From Rickettsia typhi (GTDB lineage: Bacteria; Pseudomonadota; Alphaproteobacteria; Rickettsiales; Deianiraeaceae), in the NCBI GenBank assembly GCA_945861725.1, contig CAMAVJ010000003.1, forward strand, positions 62,001 through 126,000: a stretch of 64,000 nucleotides of DNA. The letters are read 5' to 3'. The position numbers were made by a program, and so were the translations under genes. The notes beneath the pieces were generated by a model. The model searched no databases. It saw only the letters and a list, made by a program, of their open reading frames with translations, and was not told where the DNA came from. Shown in pieces: positions 34,367 through 43,281 of this stretch (position 1 is its first letter; each line of letters begins with the position of its first letter).

Positions 34367-36325
34367 ATGAAAAATATTTGCTTATTTTTCATAAATGAGT
34401 TTCAAAAAATTAAAGAGCAAGAAAATTATCACCTAGTCCTTAACTTCGTTCTGTTTATTTGTGGAATTACATTTTGTTACTTTCATTTGTATATTCCAGC
34501 CATAATTTTCGTGATTTTTACATTTCGAAATGCAACAAGATTTGCAATTTTTGCTCTTGGATTTCTTTCAATGTTAGTTGATTTTGGGATTTATAATCAA
34601 AAACTTATTACAAAAAACTATGACGAAATTGAAGTTATTGCAACGCTTGAAAACATTTCACATAAGGAAAAATCTGTGAAATACACACTTGCCAATGTTC
34701 GTGACGTTACCAATGAACTTGATATTGAAGGAAAAATTATGGCATATTGCAGAACTTGTAAGACTACCGACCTTCAGCCCAATTCACAAGTTCGTGCCGT
34801 TTTAAATATCTTTCCTCTGCCGGAGAAGGTTTATCCAACTGGTTATGATGTTGAAAATAAATACCGCTTTCTTGGATATTCAGGCTTTGGCTTTATTGAA
34901 GAAATTTCTATCGCCAACCAAGTTTACGATGGACCAAATTACAACAGTGAAACACTCTTTACGCTGGCAACACAAATTCGTACATTCTTCTTAAAAAAGC
35001 TTCAAGCTTTTGCTGATAGCAATCAATTAGCAAACGAACCATTAAGCATCGCTGAGGCAATTTTTCTTGGGGAGACATCTCGTATATCAACTAAAACCAA
35101 CGAAATTCTGCGTGCAAGTGGGTTGACGCATATTATTTCAATTTCAGGATTTCACATATCAATCGTTGTTTTTTTAGTGTACGGATTTGTTGCAAAAATT
35201 CTTTGTCTTTCTAGGGCTCTTCGTCACAATATCAACATCAAAATTCCTGCGATGCTTTGTGCACTTGTGTTTTCATTTGCATATCTTGCAATTGCAGGAA
35301 TGCCAATTCCGGGGATTCGTAGCTTTCTTATGATTTCCTTTGGAGTACTTGCTGTGTTTTTTAGTGTGAAGCCAAAATGCTTAGCTGGGGTAATTTTTTC
35401 TGGATTCGCACTTTTAACGTTCTTCCCTCACGCTTTATTTTTTGCATCGTTTCAACTGTCATTTTTGGCAATACTTACTCTTGCAATGGTTGTTGACGAT
35501 TCTTGGCGTGTGAAAAATCTATTTTTAAGATATTGTTTTGGAATTGTGAAGTCTTCGTTTGCAATTACTTTAGTGACGGCACCGGTGGTTTTATATCATT
35601 TTGGCAGTATTTCGCTTATTAATCCATTGGTGAATATTTTAGCAATTCCCCTTTTTACTTTTATAATTATGCCAATTGGTGTGATGTTTTTTCTCTTGAC
35701 ATTAACACCATTTGCCACAGGTGTCGTTAATACTTTTCTTGGCAAGGCAATGTTTGAATCCATTTCGCAGGCAATATCTGGTTCTGAATATCTTTCGAAC
35801 TTTGAATATTCCTTTGTTGCACTTAAGGAAATTCCACTGGAATCGGTGCTTTTGATTATCTCGGGGATACTATTAATGTTTTTAATTAAAACAATTTTGA
35901 AGATTACGGGGCTGATTTTGTGTATTGTTGGGCTTTTAATTTTCATTTATTCAAAAACTCCGGATATTGTTGCTAATGAAAATTCATTGGTTTTTAGAAA
36001 TGTCGGTAAATATTATATTATACAGCAAAAACCGCAGGAATTTATTGATTCCATTTGGCGTGGAAAACTTGGTTTGAAAAAAGATTTTCTTGATGGTTCA
36101 CAATTTTGCGATGCCCACGGTTTGTGTATTGCTGATAAAATCACTTATATTAAAAAAGGAGCAAACATTTCCAATATAAAAATCCTAAAATGCACGGATA
36201 TCATTGCTTCTCATGATGACATTGATTTATCACTCCTTCCGTGTAAATACAAGGTTGTTTTAACGCAGGAAGCTTTAAATGATAGGGCCTTTGTCGTGTT
36301 GAAATATAATGAAATTTGGGGGTAA
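34367..36325 (+). CDS. comEC: ComEC/Rec2-family competence protein
   Basis: A 652-residue polytopic protein. After two N-terminal helices comes a periplasmic OB-like region (about residues 65-190), then the Competence domain beginning LRASGLTHIISISGFHISIVV with about eight helices. In other bacteria ComEC forms the channel for incoming single-stranded DNA. The usual C-terminal metallo-beta-lactamase nuclease domain is missing; only about 120 residues follow the last helix and no HxHxDH motif is visible. The start at 34367 avoids overlap with aroE; an ATG at 34325 would overlap it by 36 bases. Confidence 0.87.
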   Translation: MKNICLFFINEFQKIKEQENYHLVLNFVLFICGITFCYFHLYIPAIIFVIFTFRNATRFAIFALGFLSMLVDFGIYNQKLITKNYDEIEVIATLENISHKEKSVKYTLANVRDVTNELDIEGKIMAYCRTCKTTDLQPNSQVRAVLNIFPLPEKVYPTGYDVENKYRFLGYSGFGFIEEISIANQVYDGPNYNSETLFTLATQIRTFFLKKLQAFADSNQLANEPLSIAEAIFLGETSRISTKTNEILRASGLTHIISISGFHISIVVFLVYGFVAKILCLSRALRHNINIKIPAMLCALVFSFAYLAIAGMPIPGIRSFLMISFGVLAVFFSVKPKCLAGVIFSGFALLTFFPHALFFASFQLSFLAILTLAMVVDDSWRVKNLFLRYCFGIVKSSFAITLVTAPVVLYHFGSISLINPLVNILAIPLFTFIIMPIGVMFFLLTLTPFATGVVNTFLGKAMFESISQAISGSEYLSNFEYSFVALKEIPLESVLLIISGILLMFLIKTILKITGLILCIVGLLIFIYSKTPDIVANENSLVFRNVGKYYIIQQKPQEFIDSIWRGKLGLKKDFLDGSQFCDAHGLCIADKITYIKKGANISNIKILKCTDIIASHDDIDLSLLPCKYKVVLTQEALNDRAFVVLKYNEIWG

Positions 36326-36361
36326 ATATTTTATATGCAAAGGAATTTCTTGATGAATTTC

Positions 36362-36367
36362 TTGACA
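36362..36367 (+). promoter_or_regulatory. Probable -35 element of atpE
   Basis: TTGACA, 50 bases before the atpE start codon in a 92-base gap. The -10 position has no clear TATAAT. Confidence 0.4.
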
Positions 36368-36417
36368 ATTAAAATTTTGTAAACGAAGAAGATTCGTTCT
36401 TAATTTTTTCTCATAAC

Positions 36418-36633
36418 ATGGAACTTAAATTTATCGCTATTGGTTTAATGGCTTTTGGTTTGCTTGGCTCAGCTTTGGCAATTGGTAATGTTTTCTCTTC
36501 TCTTTTGAGTGGTATCTCAAGAAATCCTGAAGCGGAAAATAAAATGTCAAAATATGCTTACGTTGGTGCTGGTCTTGCGGAATCAATTGGTCTTTTTGCA
36601 TTAGTGATTTCACTAATTCTAATTTTCTCATAA
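36418..36633 (+). CDS. atpE: ATP synthase F0 subunit c
   Basis: A 71-residue proteolipid of two membrane helices that forms the rotating c-ring. The polar loop SRNPEAENKM (the RNP motif) lies between the helices, and GAGLAESIGLFALVISL holds the proton-binding Glu. The length is normal. No atpB or atpF is adjacent: comEC is upstream and folK follows after 4 bases. This departure from the usual atpB-E-F order also occurs in some reduced Alphaproteobacteria. Confidence 0.96.
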   Translation: MELKFIAIGLMAFGLLGSALAIGNVFSSLLSGISRNPEAENKMSKYAYVGAGLAESIGLFALVISLILIFS

Positions 36634-36637
36634 AAAC

Positions 36638-37135
36638 TTGAATTCTTGTTTTTTTGGGCTTGGTTCAAATCAGGGTGATAGGCGTCGCAATATTGAAGTC
36701 GCCATATCACTTTTGAGTGCACACCTCTCTTTTTCTGAATTCTTACCTTCATCAATAATTGAAACACCCGCACTTTTGAAGGAAAAATCACCAAAAGAAT
36801 GGGATGTACCCTTTATAAACTCTGTGATTTGTGGGCAAACAGATTTTTCTTTTCTGCAAGTTTTTGCAAAAATTAAACAAATTGAAAAAGAAATGGGTAG
36901 AAATTTTGAAGCCCCACATTGGTCTCCAAGAATTATTGATATAGATATATTATTTTTTAATAACCTTGTTTATAGTTCACCACAACTCTCAATTCCACAT
37001 TTACAAATGGAAAATAGGCTGTTTGTTCTTGAACCACTTTGCGAGATTGCATCAGAAAAAGTCCATCCTGCTTTAAATAAAACTTGTACAATTTTATTAA
37101 ATGAACTTTTAGACAGTGGACATTATGAAATATAA
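36638..37135 (+). CDS. folK: 2-amino-4-hydroxy-6-hydroxymethyldihydropteridine pyrophosphokinase
   Basis: A 165-residue enzyme transferring pyrophosphate from ATP to the pterin in folate synthesis. CFFGLGSNQGDRRRNI is the N-terminal motif, and HWSPRIIDIDILFF is the HPPK signature with the catalytic Asp pair. FVLEPLCEIA closes the fold. It begins with TTG at 36638, as no ATG is in a suitable place; this is only 4 bases after the atpE stop, suggesting translational coupling. It overlaps the lpxB start by 11 bases. Confidence 0.92.
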   Translation: MNSCFFGLGSNQGDRRRNIEVAISLLSAHLSFSEFLPSSIIETPALLKEKSPKEWDVPFINSVICGQTDFSFLQVFAKIKQIEKEMGRNFEAPHWSPRIIDIDILFFNNLVYSSPQLSIPHLQMENRLFVLEPLCEIASEKVHPALNKTCTILLNELLDSGHYEI

Positions 37136-38273
37136 CTTGAAGCGTATTTTTATTATTTCTGGGGAAAAATCTGGAGACATAATCGCAGATGGAATAATAA
37201 AAAAAATAAAAGAACAATTTCCAAACTGTGAAATTCGCGGCATTGGCGATGAAAGCTTTTCTCTAAACGGTTTGAAGTCAATTTTTGACCAAAAAGAAAT
37301 TTCAATTATGGGTCTTTTTGAAATTCTTCCAAAATTATGGAAAATTCTTAAATTGATTAAACTTACCACGGAAGAAATCATAAAATTCAACCCAGAACAC
37401 ATCATTACAATTGATTCCCCTGGTTTTAATTTTACAATTGTAAAAAAAATAAAAAATAAAATAAAAAAAACTCACCTAAAGTGCAAAATTCACCATATAG
37501 TTGCACCTTCTGTTTGGGCATATAAAAAAAGCAGGGCACAAAAAATCGCTAAATTATATGACACACTATTTTGCATCCTACCATTTGAAACGCAATATTT
37601 TACACCATTTGGCTTGAATGCAATCTTTGTAGGATACCCACCCGCAAAGCGAATGGAGGAAATAAAAAAAAATATTTTACACAACACAAAAGAAGATATC
37701 GCAAACAAACAAATATCAATAACTCTGGGTAGTCGCATTTCTGAAGTGCAAAGGCATTTACCGATATTAAAAAATACAATTGCAATTCTAAACGCAAAAT
37801 TTTCCAATCTTGAATTTAAAATTCTCACGCTCCCGCATCTTGTCAATTTAATTGATAAAGAATTTTCTCCATTTGTAAATGTTCAAATAATTTCAAGCGA
37901 TGAAGAAAAATGGAAAGCAGTGGCTAAGTCATATTTTGTTTTGGCGAAATCTGGAACAAATGTTATGGAGTTTGCCATTCTTGGTACTCCATCAATCGTG
38001 TTTTATAAAGCAAGTTTTGTCACGGAAGCAATTTTTACACTTTTAGCTTATACAAAATTTGTTACATTATTAAATTTCACGGCAAATAAATACATTTTTC
38101 CTGAATTCTTGCGATCCAATGTCAAATCCGAATTAATTGCAAAGCAGGTAGAAATATGGCTTGAAAATCCAAATTTAGTTCATTATATAATAACTGAAAT
38201 GACAATGGAGCTGAAAAAGTTTGAATCCAAAAATAATTTAGAGCAAGTAATTGTAAATGAAATATGCAAGTAA
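37125..38273 (+). CDS. lpxB: Lipid-A-disaccharide synthase
   Basis: A 382-residue GT19 glycosyltransferase that joins lipid X and UDP-diacylglucosamine to form the lipid A disaccharide. IFIISGEKSGDIIADGII is the typical N terminus (SGE-x-SGD). IDSPGFNF, HIVAPSVWAYKKSRA and SGTNVMEFAILGTPSIVFYK are LpxB motifs. The start at 37125 fits the family; the ATG at 37116 adds 3 residues. Its presence means the organism makes lipid A, unlike Ehrlichia or Anaplasma. Confidence 0.93.
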   Translation: MKYNLKRIFIISGEKSGDIIADGIIKKIKEQFPNCEIRGIGDESFSLNGLKSIFDQKEISIMGLFEILPKLWKILKLIKLTTEEIIKFNPEHIITIDSPGFNFTIVKKIKNKIKKTHLKCKIHHIVAPSVWAYKKSRAQKIAKLYDTLFCILPFETQYFTPFGLNAIFVGYPPAKRMEEIKKNILHNTKEDIANKQISITLGSRISEVQRHLPILKNTIAILNAKFSNLEFKILTLPHLVNLIDKEFSPFVNVQIISSDEEKWKAVAKSYFVLAKSGTNVMEFAILGTPSIVFYKASFVTEAIFTLLAYTKFVTLLNFTANKYIFPEFLRSNVKSELIAKQVEIWLENPNLVHYIITEMTMELKKFESKNNLEQVIVNEICK

Positions 38274-39043
38274 ATGTTGACCCTGTAATTTTTTATATCG
38301 CTGGACACCCTATTTTAAGATGGTACTCTCTTGCATACATCCTTGGATTTCTTTCGGCATACTTACTTTTTAAGAAATATAACGATTTTACAACGAAGGA
38401 GCAAATGGAATCTTTATTCAATTATGGTTTTTTTGGCGTAATTTTAGGCGGAAGATTGGGATATGTTCTATTTTATAATTTTGGATATTATTTAGGGCAT
38501 CCATTGGAAATTTTGGCAGTTTGGCAGGGAGGAATGTCCTTCCATGGAGGCTTGCTTGGAGTAATAATCGCCCTTACACTCTTTGCAAGAAAACATAAAA
38601 TTTCCGCCGCCAAAATTGCTGATATAGCCCCAATGTGCGTGACTCCTGGGCTGTTTTTTGGTCGAATAGCAAATTTTATTAATGGAGAACTTTGGGGCGT
38701 TAGAACTTCACTTCCAATTGGCTTTGTTTTTCCTCAATCGGGAAATTTCTTTCCAAGGCATCCCACTCAATTGTATGAAGCACTTACTGAAGGATTAATT
38801 TTGTTTATAATCACATTTTTAATGTTCCAAAAAAAGAAAAATAATGGCATAATAGCAAACGGTTCAATTGCTTGCTGGTTTTTAATTCTATACGGCTTCT
38901 TTCGTTTTTTAATTGAATTCGTGCGTAAGCCGGATGTACACATTGGATACATTGGCTTTGGCGTATTTACAATGGGGCACTTGCTTTGTCTTGGAATGAT
39001 TTTTGGCGGGTTGATTTTTCTGAAAAGAATTAAAAAAAGTTGA
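38264..39043 (+). CDS. lgt: Prolipoprotein diacylglyceryl transferase
   Basis: A 259-residue inner-membrane enzyme that attaches diacylglycerol to the Cys of the lipobox. RWYSLAYILGFLSAYLLF, GGRLGYVLFYN, GGMSFHGGLLGV (with the essential His) and FGRIANFINGELWG are Lgt signatures, and RHPTQLYEALTEG is the C-terminal one. About seven membrane helices are visible. It overlaps lpxB by 10 bases, so the two are coupled. Confidence 0.96.
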   Translation: MQVNVDPVIFYIAGHPILRWYSLAYILGFLSAYLLFKKYNDFTTKEQMESLFNYGFFGVILGGRLGYVLFYNFGYYLGHPLEILAVWQGGMSFHGGLLGVIIALTLFARKHKISAAKIADIAPMCVTPGLFFGRIANFINGELWGVRTSLPIGFVFPQSGNFFPRHPTQLYEALTEGLILFIITFLMFQKKKNNGIIANGSIACWFLILYGFFRFLIEFVRKPDVHIGYIGFGVFTMGHLLCLGMIFGGLIFLKRIKKS

Positions 39044-39070
39044 TTTTATTATTTTTTGATTAAATAGTAT
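39040..39070 (+). promoter_or_regulatory. Possible promoter of rnpB
   Basis: TTGATT (39040-39045) and TAGTAT (39065-39070) are 19 bases apart, and the presumed RNase P RNA 5' end begins 5 bases later at 39075. The spacing is longer than ideal. Confidence 0.35.
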
Positions 39071-39074
39071 TATT

Positions 39075-39452
39075 GACCCCAACTCTTTTTGCACGCTTAT
39101 TTATAAGCGTGAGGAAAGTCCGGACTTAAAAGGTGTGTAATGCCTGTGAAAACAGGGGGCGTTAATTTTTAGCGTTACGGCAAGTGCAACAGAAAATAAA
39201 CCGCCATTTTGCTTTAGGGCTATAATGGTAAGGGTGAAAGTGTGAGGTAAGAGCTCACGGTTCTTTGTGGTAACATGAAGTTGGTGCAAACCCCATTGCA
39301 AGCAAAACAAAATAGGGGGCACGCTTTTGGTGAAAGCCAAAAAAGTCGACACCTTGACTTAGTGTCTCGGGTATGTTGCTGGAAGTATTCTTGTGAGAGA
39401 ATGCCTAGATTAATAAAAAGACGAAAAACAGAATTCGGCTTATGTTGGGGTC
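39075..39452 (+). ncRNA. rnpB: RNase P RNA (bacterial type A)
   Basis: The catalytic RNA that removes tRNA 5' leaders. The universal P4 5' strand and neighbourhood GAGGAAAGTCCGGACT is at 39111-39126. The 3' conserved ACAGAATTCGGCTTA is at 39428-39442. The ends close as helix P1: GACCCCAAC at 39075-39083 pairs perfectly with GTTGGGGTC at 39444-39452. A GGTAAGGGTGAAA-like segment near 39227 is the P10-P11 region. The GGTTCTTTGTGG stretch and the short peripheral helices fit a type A RNA in an AT-rich alphaproteobacterium. Confidence 0.96.
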
Positions 39453-39485
39453 AATTCATCAAAAAAGAAAAATATCTTGCAAAAG

Positions 39486-39779
39486 ATGCCGTTACGAGTG
39501 GTAATAAACATATCAAAACGAGGATTGGACGAGGCAATAAAACTTATGCTTTCACTATTTCCACGCAACTCTTTGACGAACTTCGTAATCTTAACCATTG
39601 TTCAAATTTCTCTACTCAGAGCATTGGGTGCGTATTTAATGAATATGGCAAAAAACAGAAGATGCACAATTACGAAGGAGGACCATGTGTTTCACGTCTT
39701 TAGAGCTAAAACGCTTCCATACCAGTTAAGAATTTTAGCCTTTGAATGTTTTGTGCTTTTTTTAGCCTTGCTTCAATAA
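39486..39779 (+). CDS. Possible small protein downstream of rnpB
   Basis: A 97-residue frame beginning MPLRVVINISKRGLDEAIK, preceded by only a weak AAAAG. It overlaps the 3' end of the convergent TolC-like gene by 74 bases. The segment around residues 40-72 reads as a long helix followed by RRCTITKEDHVFHVF, which by eye recalls the end of a histone fold. Another open frame crosses the same DNA, so this may be noise. It is the only candidate gene in the 253-base gap after rnpB. Confidence 0.25.
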   Translation: MPLRVVINISKRGLDEAIKLMLSLFPRNSLTNFVILTIVQISLLRALGAYLMNMAKNRRCTITKEDHVFHVFRAKTLPYQLRILAFECFVLFLALLQ

Positions 39780-41001
39780 GGCTAAGTTCCGTTGTGTTAT
39801 AATCCTGTTTTGCACGGAGTTCTTCAGTGAAGGGCTTTGTGCCTGACCTCACCTCATTTTTCGTAATGTTGTAAATTTCTTTTGCATTTTGCACAACTTT
39901 CGTTAGCACTAAAATTAACTCTTCTTGATGCCTTGCATCGTTCCAAAGATTAACAGATTCAGTTTCGTAAGATGCCTTGAACATTTTTGCTTCGGCTTTT
40001 TTCTTTTTTTCCTCGTGTGAATATTTCTTACTGGCAAAATAGTTGTTAATGTTTAGAAGGTTAAAATTTGCATTAACGGCAAAGCTAGTTTGCATATAGT
40101 TTGGAAAACCAAGAGAGGGATCTGGGTGATTGAACAAATTGCGATATGTAATTGTTACTTTTGGCAAAAGGTTTAATTTTTCAATACTTGATTCAATTTT
40201 GTAAGATTTTGCGACTTGATTAAGACTAATGATGTTTTGATTATTGATAATTTTTTCTTTAAGGTCTTCAGTATTTTGTGCTATCTTTGTAATGGGCGTT
40301 TCGGTAATCTGTAAATCATAATGAAGTGTTTGGAATTTTTCCTTATACTTCACCTGTGCATTTTTTAAAGCATTTTCATCCTTTTCAAGATTCATTTCAG
40401 CTTGCATAAAATCTGATTCAGCCATCAGTAAGTCTTTTTTTGATGTTACACCATATTGGGCATTTTTGCGAATTTCACTGTACCGTGCCTTCGCTGTTTC
40501 GTAAATTTTTTGTTGAAGATTGAATGATGCATCTGCTCTATAAAGTTCGATGAAGATGTTTGCAAGGTTGTAATAGAATTCTGATTTTCTACTTTCCATA
40601 TTCATTCTTGCAGCTGATTTACTTATACCAACTGATTGAATTTTTTTTACAGCCTGTGGTAGTGATAAAATATTATACTCAACGGCAAATCCATAGTTTT
40701 GTTGAATAAGACCTGTAATAAATTTTGTTGGAAATGCACCCGTTGACGGCGGTGGAGTAGAAAACGATGTATTAAATGGATTGCTGTATGTGTAGAATAA
40801 ATAAGGGTTTGGAATGTATGGGCTAATGGTTTGTTTTGCTGAAGCAATGGTTGAATTATAAGTTTCATTTTCAATTGTTATCTCATTTGCCGCGTTTTCG
40901 CTCGTTGTTTCTTTTGCAATGGTTGAAATAGCTTCTTCCAAGGTGATTGCATAAGATTGCGTAGAGAATAATAATAAAAGCAGTAATATTGATTTCTTCA
41001 T
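39706..41001 (-). CDS. TolC-family outer-membrane efflux protein
   Basis: A 431-residue outer-membrane factor. A signal peptide (MKKSILLLLLLFSTQSYA) is followed by two repeats dominated by long coiled helices, for example AKARYSEIRKNAQYGVTSKKDLLMAESDFMQAEMNL. The second repeat has the matching KEIYNITKNEVRSGTKPFTEELRAKQDYNTTELSLIEARL. TolC-type channels pair with RND efflux or type I secretion systems, but no partner gene is adjacent. It follows the mltB-like gene after 9 bases on the same strand. Confidence 0.85.
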   Translation of the reverse strand: MKKSILLLLLLFSTQSYAITLEEAISTIAKETTSENAANEITIENETYNSTIASAKQTISPYIPNPYLFYTYSNPFNTSFSTPPPSTGAFPTKFITGLIQQNYGFAVEYNILSLPQAVKKIQSVGISKSAARMNMESRKSEFYYNLANIFIELYRADASFNLQQKIYETAKARYSEIRKNAQYGVTSKKDLLMAESDFMQAEMNLEKDENALKNAQVKYKEKFQTLHYDLQITETPITKIAQNTEDLKEKIINNQNIISLNQVAKSYKIESSIEKLNLLPKVTITYRNLFNHPDPSLGFPNYMQTSFAVNANFNLLNINNYFASKKYSHEEKKKKAEAKMFKASYETESVNLWNDARHQEELILVLTKVVQNAKEIYNITKNEVRSGTKPFTEELRAKQDYNTTELSLIEARLKKAQNIQRLKFLTGMEAF

Positions 41002-41010
41002 AGTGTGTCG

Positions 41011-42090
41011 TTATTTAGCAGATGCTTGCTGTTGCTTCTTCAGTTCACTTGAAAGAAGATGTACTGTATATGCAAAAACAAAACTTCTATTCCACTTGAT
41101 TATAGTTTGATAGTTATTATATGTGATGAAATAACGCTCATCTGGTGTAATTTGTGCAAGAAATAGTGTACCATCCTGAAATGATTCACCAAGTGTTTTA
41201 CAAAGATCAATATTTTGCAACTCATCCTTTGAAATTTCTTTCATAATGGACTTGTTAAATGCCCACTTGGCTTGAGCAAGATAATTTGCCGCGGAATATA
41301 TTGCGTCAATCTTGCTATTTATTATATCAATCTTACCATCGGCGTCGCCATCGACTGCATAAGCAAGAACGGATGATGGAATGAATTGAGTAAAGCCCAT
41401 TGCACCAGCCCATGAACCCATAAGGTTGTTTCTAAAATAATGTTTTTCCGAAGAAAGCAGTTTAAATGCCGCGATAAGTTCATTCGTGAAAAATTTATTT
41501 CTTGTGCTGTTGTAAGGGTGGGACATTGTAAAGAGAGCATCCATAATATTCAGCTTTCCTTTATTTTCTCCAAGGTTTGATTCAATTAGTATAAGTGACA
41601 CAATTGCCTCTTTATCAACACTATATTTTTTTTCTGCTGCACTTAGGTGGATAGAATTTTCATTTAAAAATTCTACTGCACGCGGAAGTCTATTAAGAAA
41701 TTTTTTTGTATAAGAATCAATTGTGGATACACTTTCTGCTTGATTCTTTGATTCAATTGTCGGTCTTTCAATAAAATTAAGTTTGAAGGCATATTTTGCA
41801 ATTTGCTTTGGCACTCCGCTTTGAATAAGTGTTTGGTAAATAAATTTACGGTGCTCTTTTGTTTGTTTTTTAAGAGTTTCTTTATGTTCAAAATTTATCG
41901 TCGGCTTTTCTACTGATATCTTGGGAGTAACTTCGGCCGTTTCAGCCTTCACTAGAGGTTTGTCGAGCTGCTTTTCCACAATTTTTTGGACGACACATGA
42001 AGGGTGTACTAAAGCATTTACTGAAATAGAAGTGCTGACACAGAGAATTGTAGCAAGTGCAACATGAATTGGAAGTTTTATAAAACGCAT
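41011..42090 (-). CDS. Lytic murein transglycosylase B-like protein
   Basis: A 359-residue periplasmic enzyme that cleaves glycan strands of peptidoglycan. A signal peptide of about 26 residues is followed by a variable linker and then the SLT_2/MltB domain from about residue 90. VSLILIESNLGENKGKLN holds the catalytic Glu, and GSWAGAMGFTQFIPSSVLAYAVDGDADGKIDI is the strongest family signature. Its start overlaps the upstream MreD-like gene by 13 bases. Unlike E. coli MltB it has no lipobox. Confidence 0.88.
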   Translation of the reverse strand: MRFIKLPIHVALATILCVSTSISVNALVHPSCVVQKIVEKQLDKPLVKAETAEVTPKISVEKPTINFEHKETLKKQTKEHRKFIYQTLIQSGVPKQIAKYAFKLNFIERPTIESKNQAESVSTIDSYTKKFLNRLPRAVEFLNENSIHLSAAEKKYSVDKEAIVSLILIESNLGENKGKLNIMDALFTMSHPYNSTRNKFFTNELIAAFKLLSSEKHYFRNNLMGSWAGAMGFTQFIPSSVLAYAVDGDADGKIDIINSKIDAIYSAANYLAQAKWAFNKSIMKEISKDELQNIDLCKTLGESFQDGTLFLAQITPDERYFITYNNYQTIIKWNRSFVFAYTVHLLSSELKKQQQASAK

Positions 42091-42533
42091 ACTGTTAAAA
42101 TAACAAAAATTGCAAAATTGATTATATATGAAAGAATTTCAAGTGAAGGTGATATGCTGTATCCGAATAAAGCAAGTATTGATAATTTTACAATGTTCAT
42201 TATAAGAAATATTATGCAAAACATTGCGATGGCACTTGATTGATTTGGTTTTGCTATAAAAGGTTTGGATCTTTCCCTTGCAAGGAAGAATCTGTTGTGA
42301 AATACAGCACCAACAAGGAGTAAAAGCGAATTTAACCCCGCAATTTTTGCAGTTAAAATACTTGAAATAAAAAGTAAAATTGTAGGATACAAAACGGGCA
42401 TTCTTTTTTGTGTCGCAAGAATTATTATGAAGTATGTAATTGTAATGCTCTCAATATGAATTGATGTTTTGATAAATTTTGGATAGACAGTCGTTTCACA
42501 TAAGAATGCAATTAGAATGGCAAGATAATGCAT
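42078..42533 (-). CDS. MreD-like inner-membrane protein
   Basis: A 151-residue, very hydrophobic protein with about five membrane helices and few charged residues except the central loop RFFLARERSKPFIAKPNQ. Length and topology resemble rod-shape protein MreD, and its partner is a murein hydrolase gene, but there is no firm motif and no mreB or mreC next to it. It diverges from nusG. Confidence 0.45.
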   Translation of the reverse strand: MHYLAILIAFLCETTVYPKFIKTSIHIESITITYFIIILATQKRMPVLYPTILLFISSILTAKIAGLNSLLLLVGAVFHNRFFLARERSKPFIAKPNQSSAIAMFCIIFLIMNIVKLSILALFGYSISPSLEILSYIINFAIFVILTVCVL

Positions 42534-42622
42534 TTTTTTGAAAACAAGAAAAGTTCTTTAATAGAATAAAGAAGGTTTTTGGAATATCAAGATAAAATTT
42601 TAGAAAAACTATATAAAAGTTC

Positions 42623-42628
42623 TTGACA
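42623..42628 (+). promoter_or_regulatory. Probable -35 element of the nusG-rplK-rplA operon
   Basis: TTGACA, 60 bases before the nusG start codon. TTATCACATTTTAA occupies the -10 region with no close match to TATAAT. No secE frame can be found in the 155 bases upstream of nusG. Confidence 0.45.
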
Positions 42629-42688
42629 AAAAATTTATCACATTTTAAAAGCTGGTTTTACAATTGAAAAATAAATTTAGAATTTGAT

Positions 42689-43270
42689 ATGGGAAATCCT
42701 GCTGAAAATGGTGACATTACTTTTTTTTGGTATGTTCTTCAAGTGCGTTCTGGTGCAGAAAATTCCGTCGTAGATAACATTAAAAAGATTGCACTAAAAA
42801 AAAGTGCGACACATTTGTTCAGCGATTTTAATGTTCCAGCAATTGAAATTGTCAAACATGGCACCACTAAGGTTAAAAATAAAATACTTTGTTCTGGGTA
42901 CATATTCATCAAAATGCATATAAACGAACTTTCACTTTCCGTAATAAATGAGATGTCTGGTGTTGGAGCTGGAAACCGCTTAATAATAAGTTTTCTTCCA
43001 AAGGCAACCGTTCCACAAGCCCTTTCCGAAAGGGAATACAAAGAAATGCTTTCAACTATGATGAAATCTTCCGAAGGGAAGGTTGATTCTATTTTATTTG
43101 AGCTTGGGATGGATGTAAAAATCCGCTCTGGATCATTTAAAGATTTCAAAGGTACAATCATTGGAATTGACAAAGGGAAGAATTCTCTTGAAATTTCAGT
43201 TTCTGTATTTAATAGAGAAACTTCCGTTGAAGCGAACTTTGAAGATGTTGAAGTGTTATCTAATAATTAA
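42689..43270 (+). CDS. nusG: Transcription termination/antitermination protein NusG
   Basis: A 193-residue elongation factor that bridges RNA polymerase and Rho or the ribosome. The NGN domain (FFWYVLQVRSGAENSVVDNIKK...GYIFIKMHINE) is followed by a KOW domain (LGMDVKIRSGSFKDFKGTIIGID). It starts the nusG-rplK-rplA-rplJ-rplL-rpoB-rpoC cluster, in the usual order. The normally preceding secE and tRNA-Trp are absent. Confidence 0.95.
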   Translation: MGNPAENGDITFFWYVLQVRSGAENSVVDNIKKIALKKSATHLFSDFNVPAIEIVKHGTTKVKNKILCSGYIFIKMHINELSLSVINEMSGVGAGNRLIISFLPKATVPQALSEREYKEMLSTMMKSSEGKVDSILFELGMDVKIRSGSFKDFKGTIIGIDKGKNSLEISVSVFNRETSVEANFEDVEVLSNN

Positions 43271-43281
43271 TTAAAAAAACG

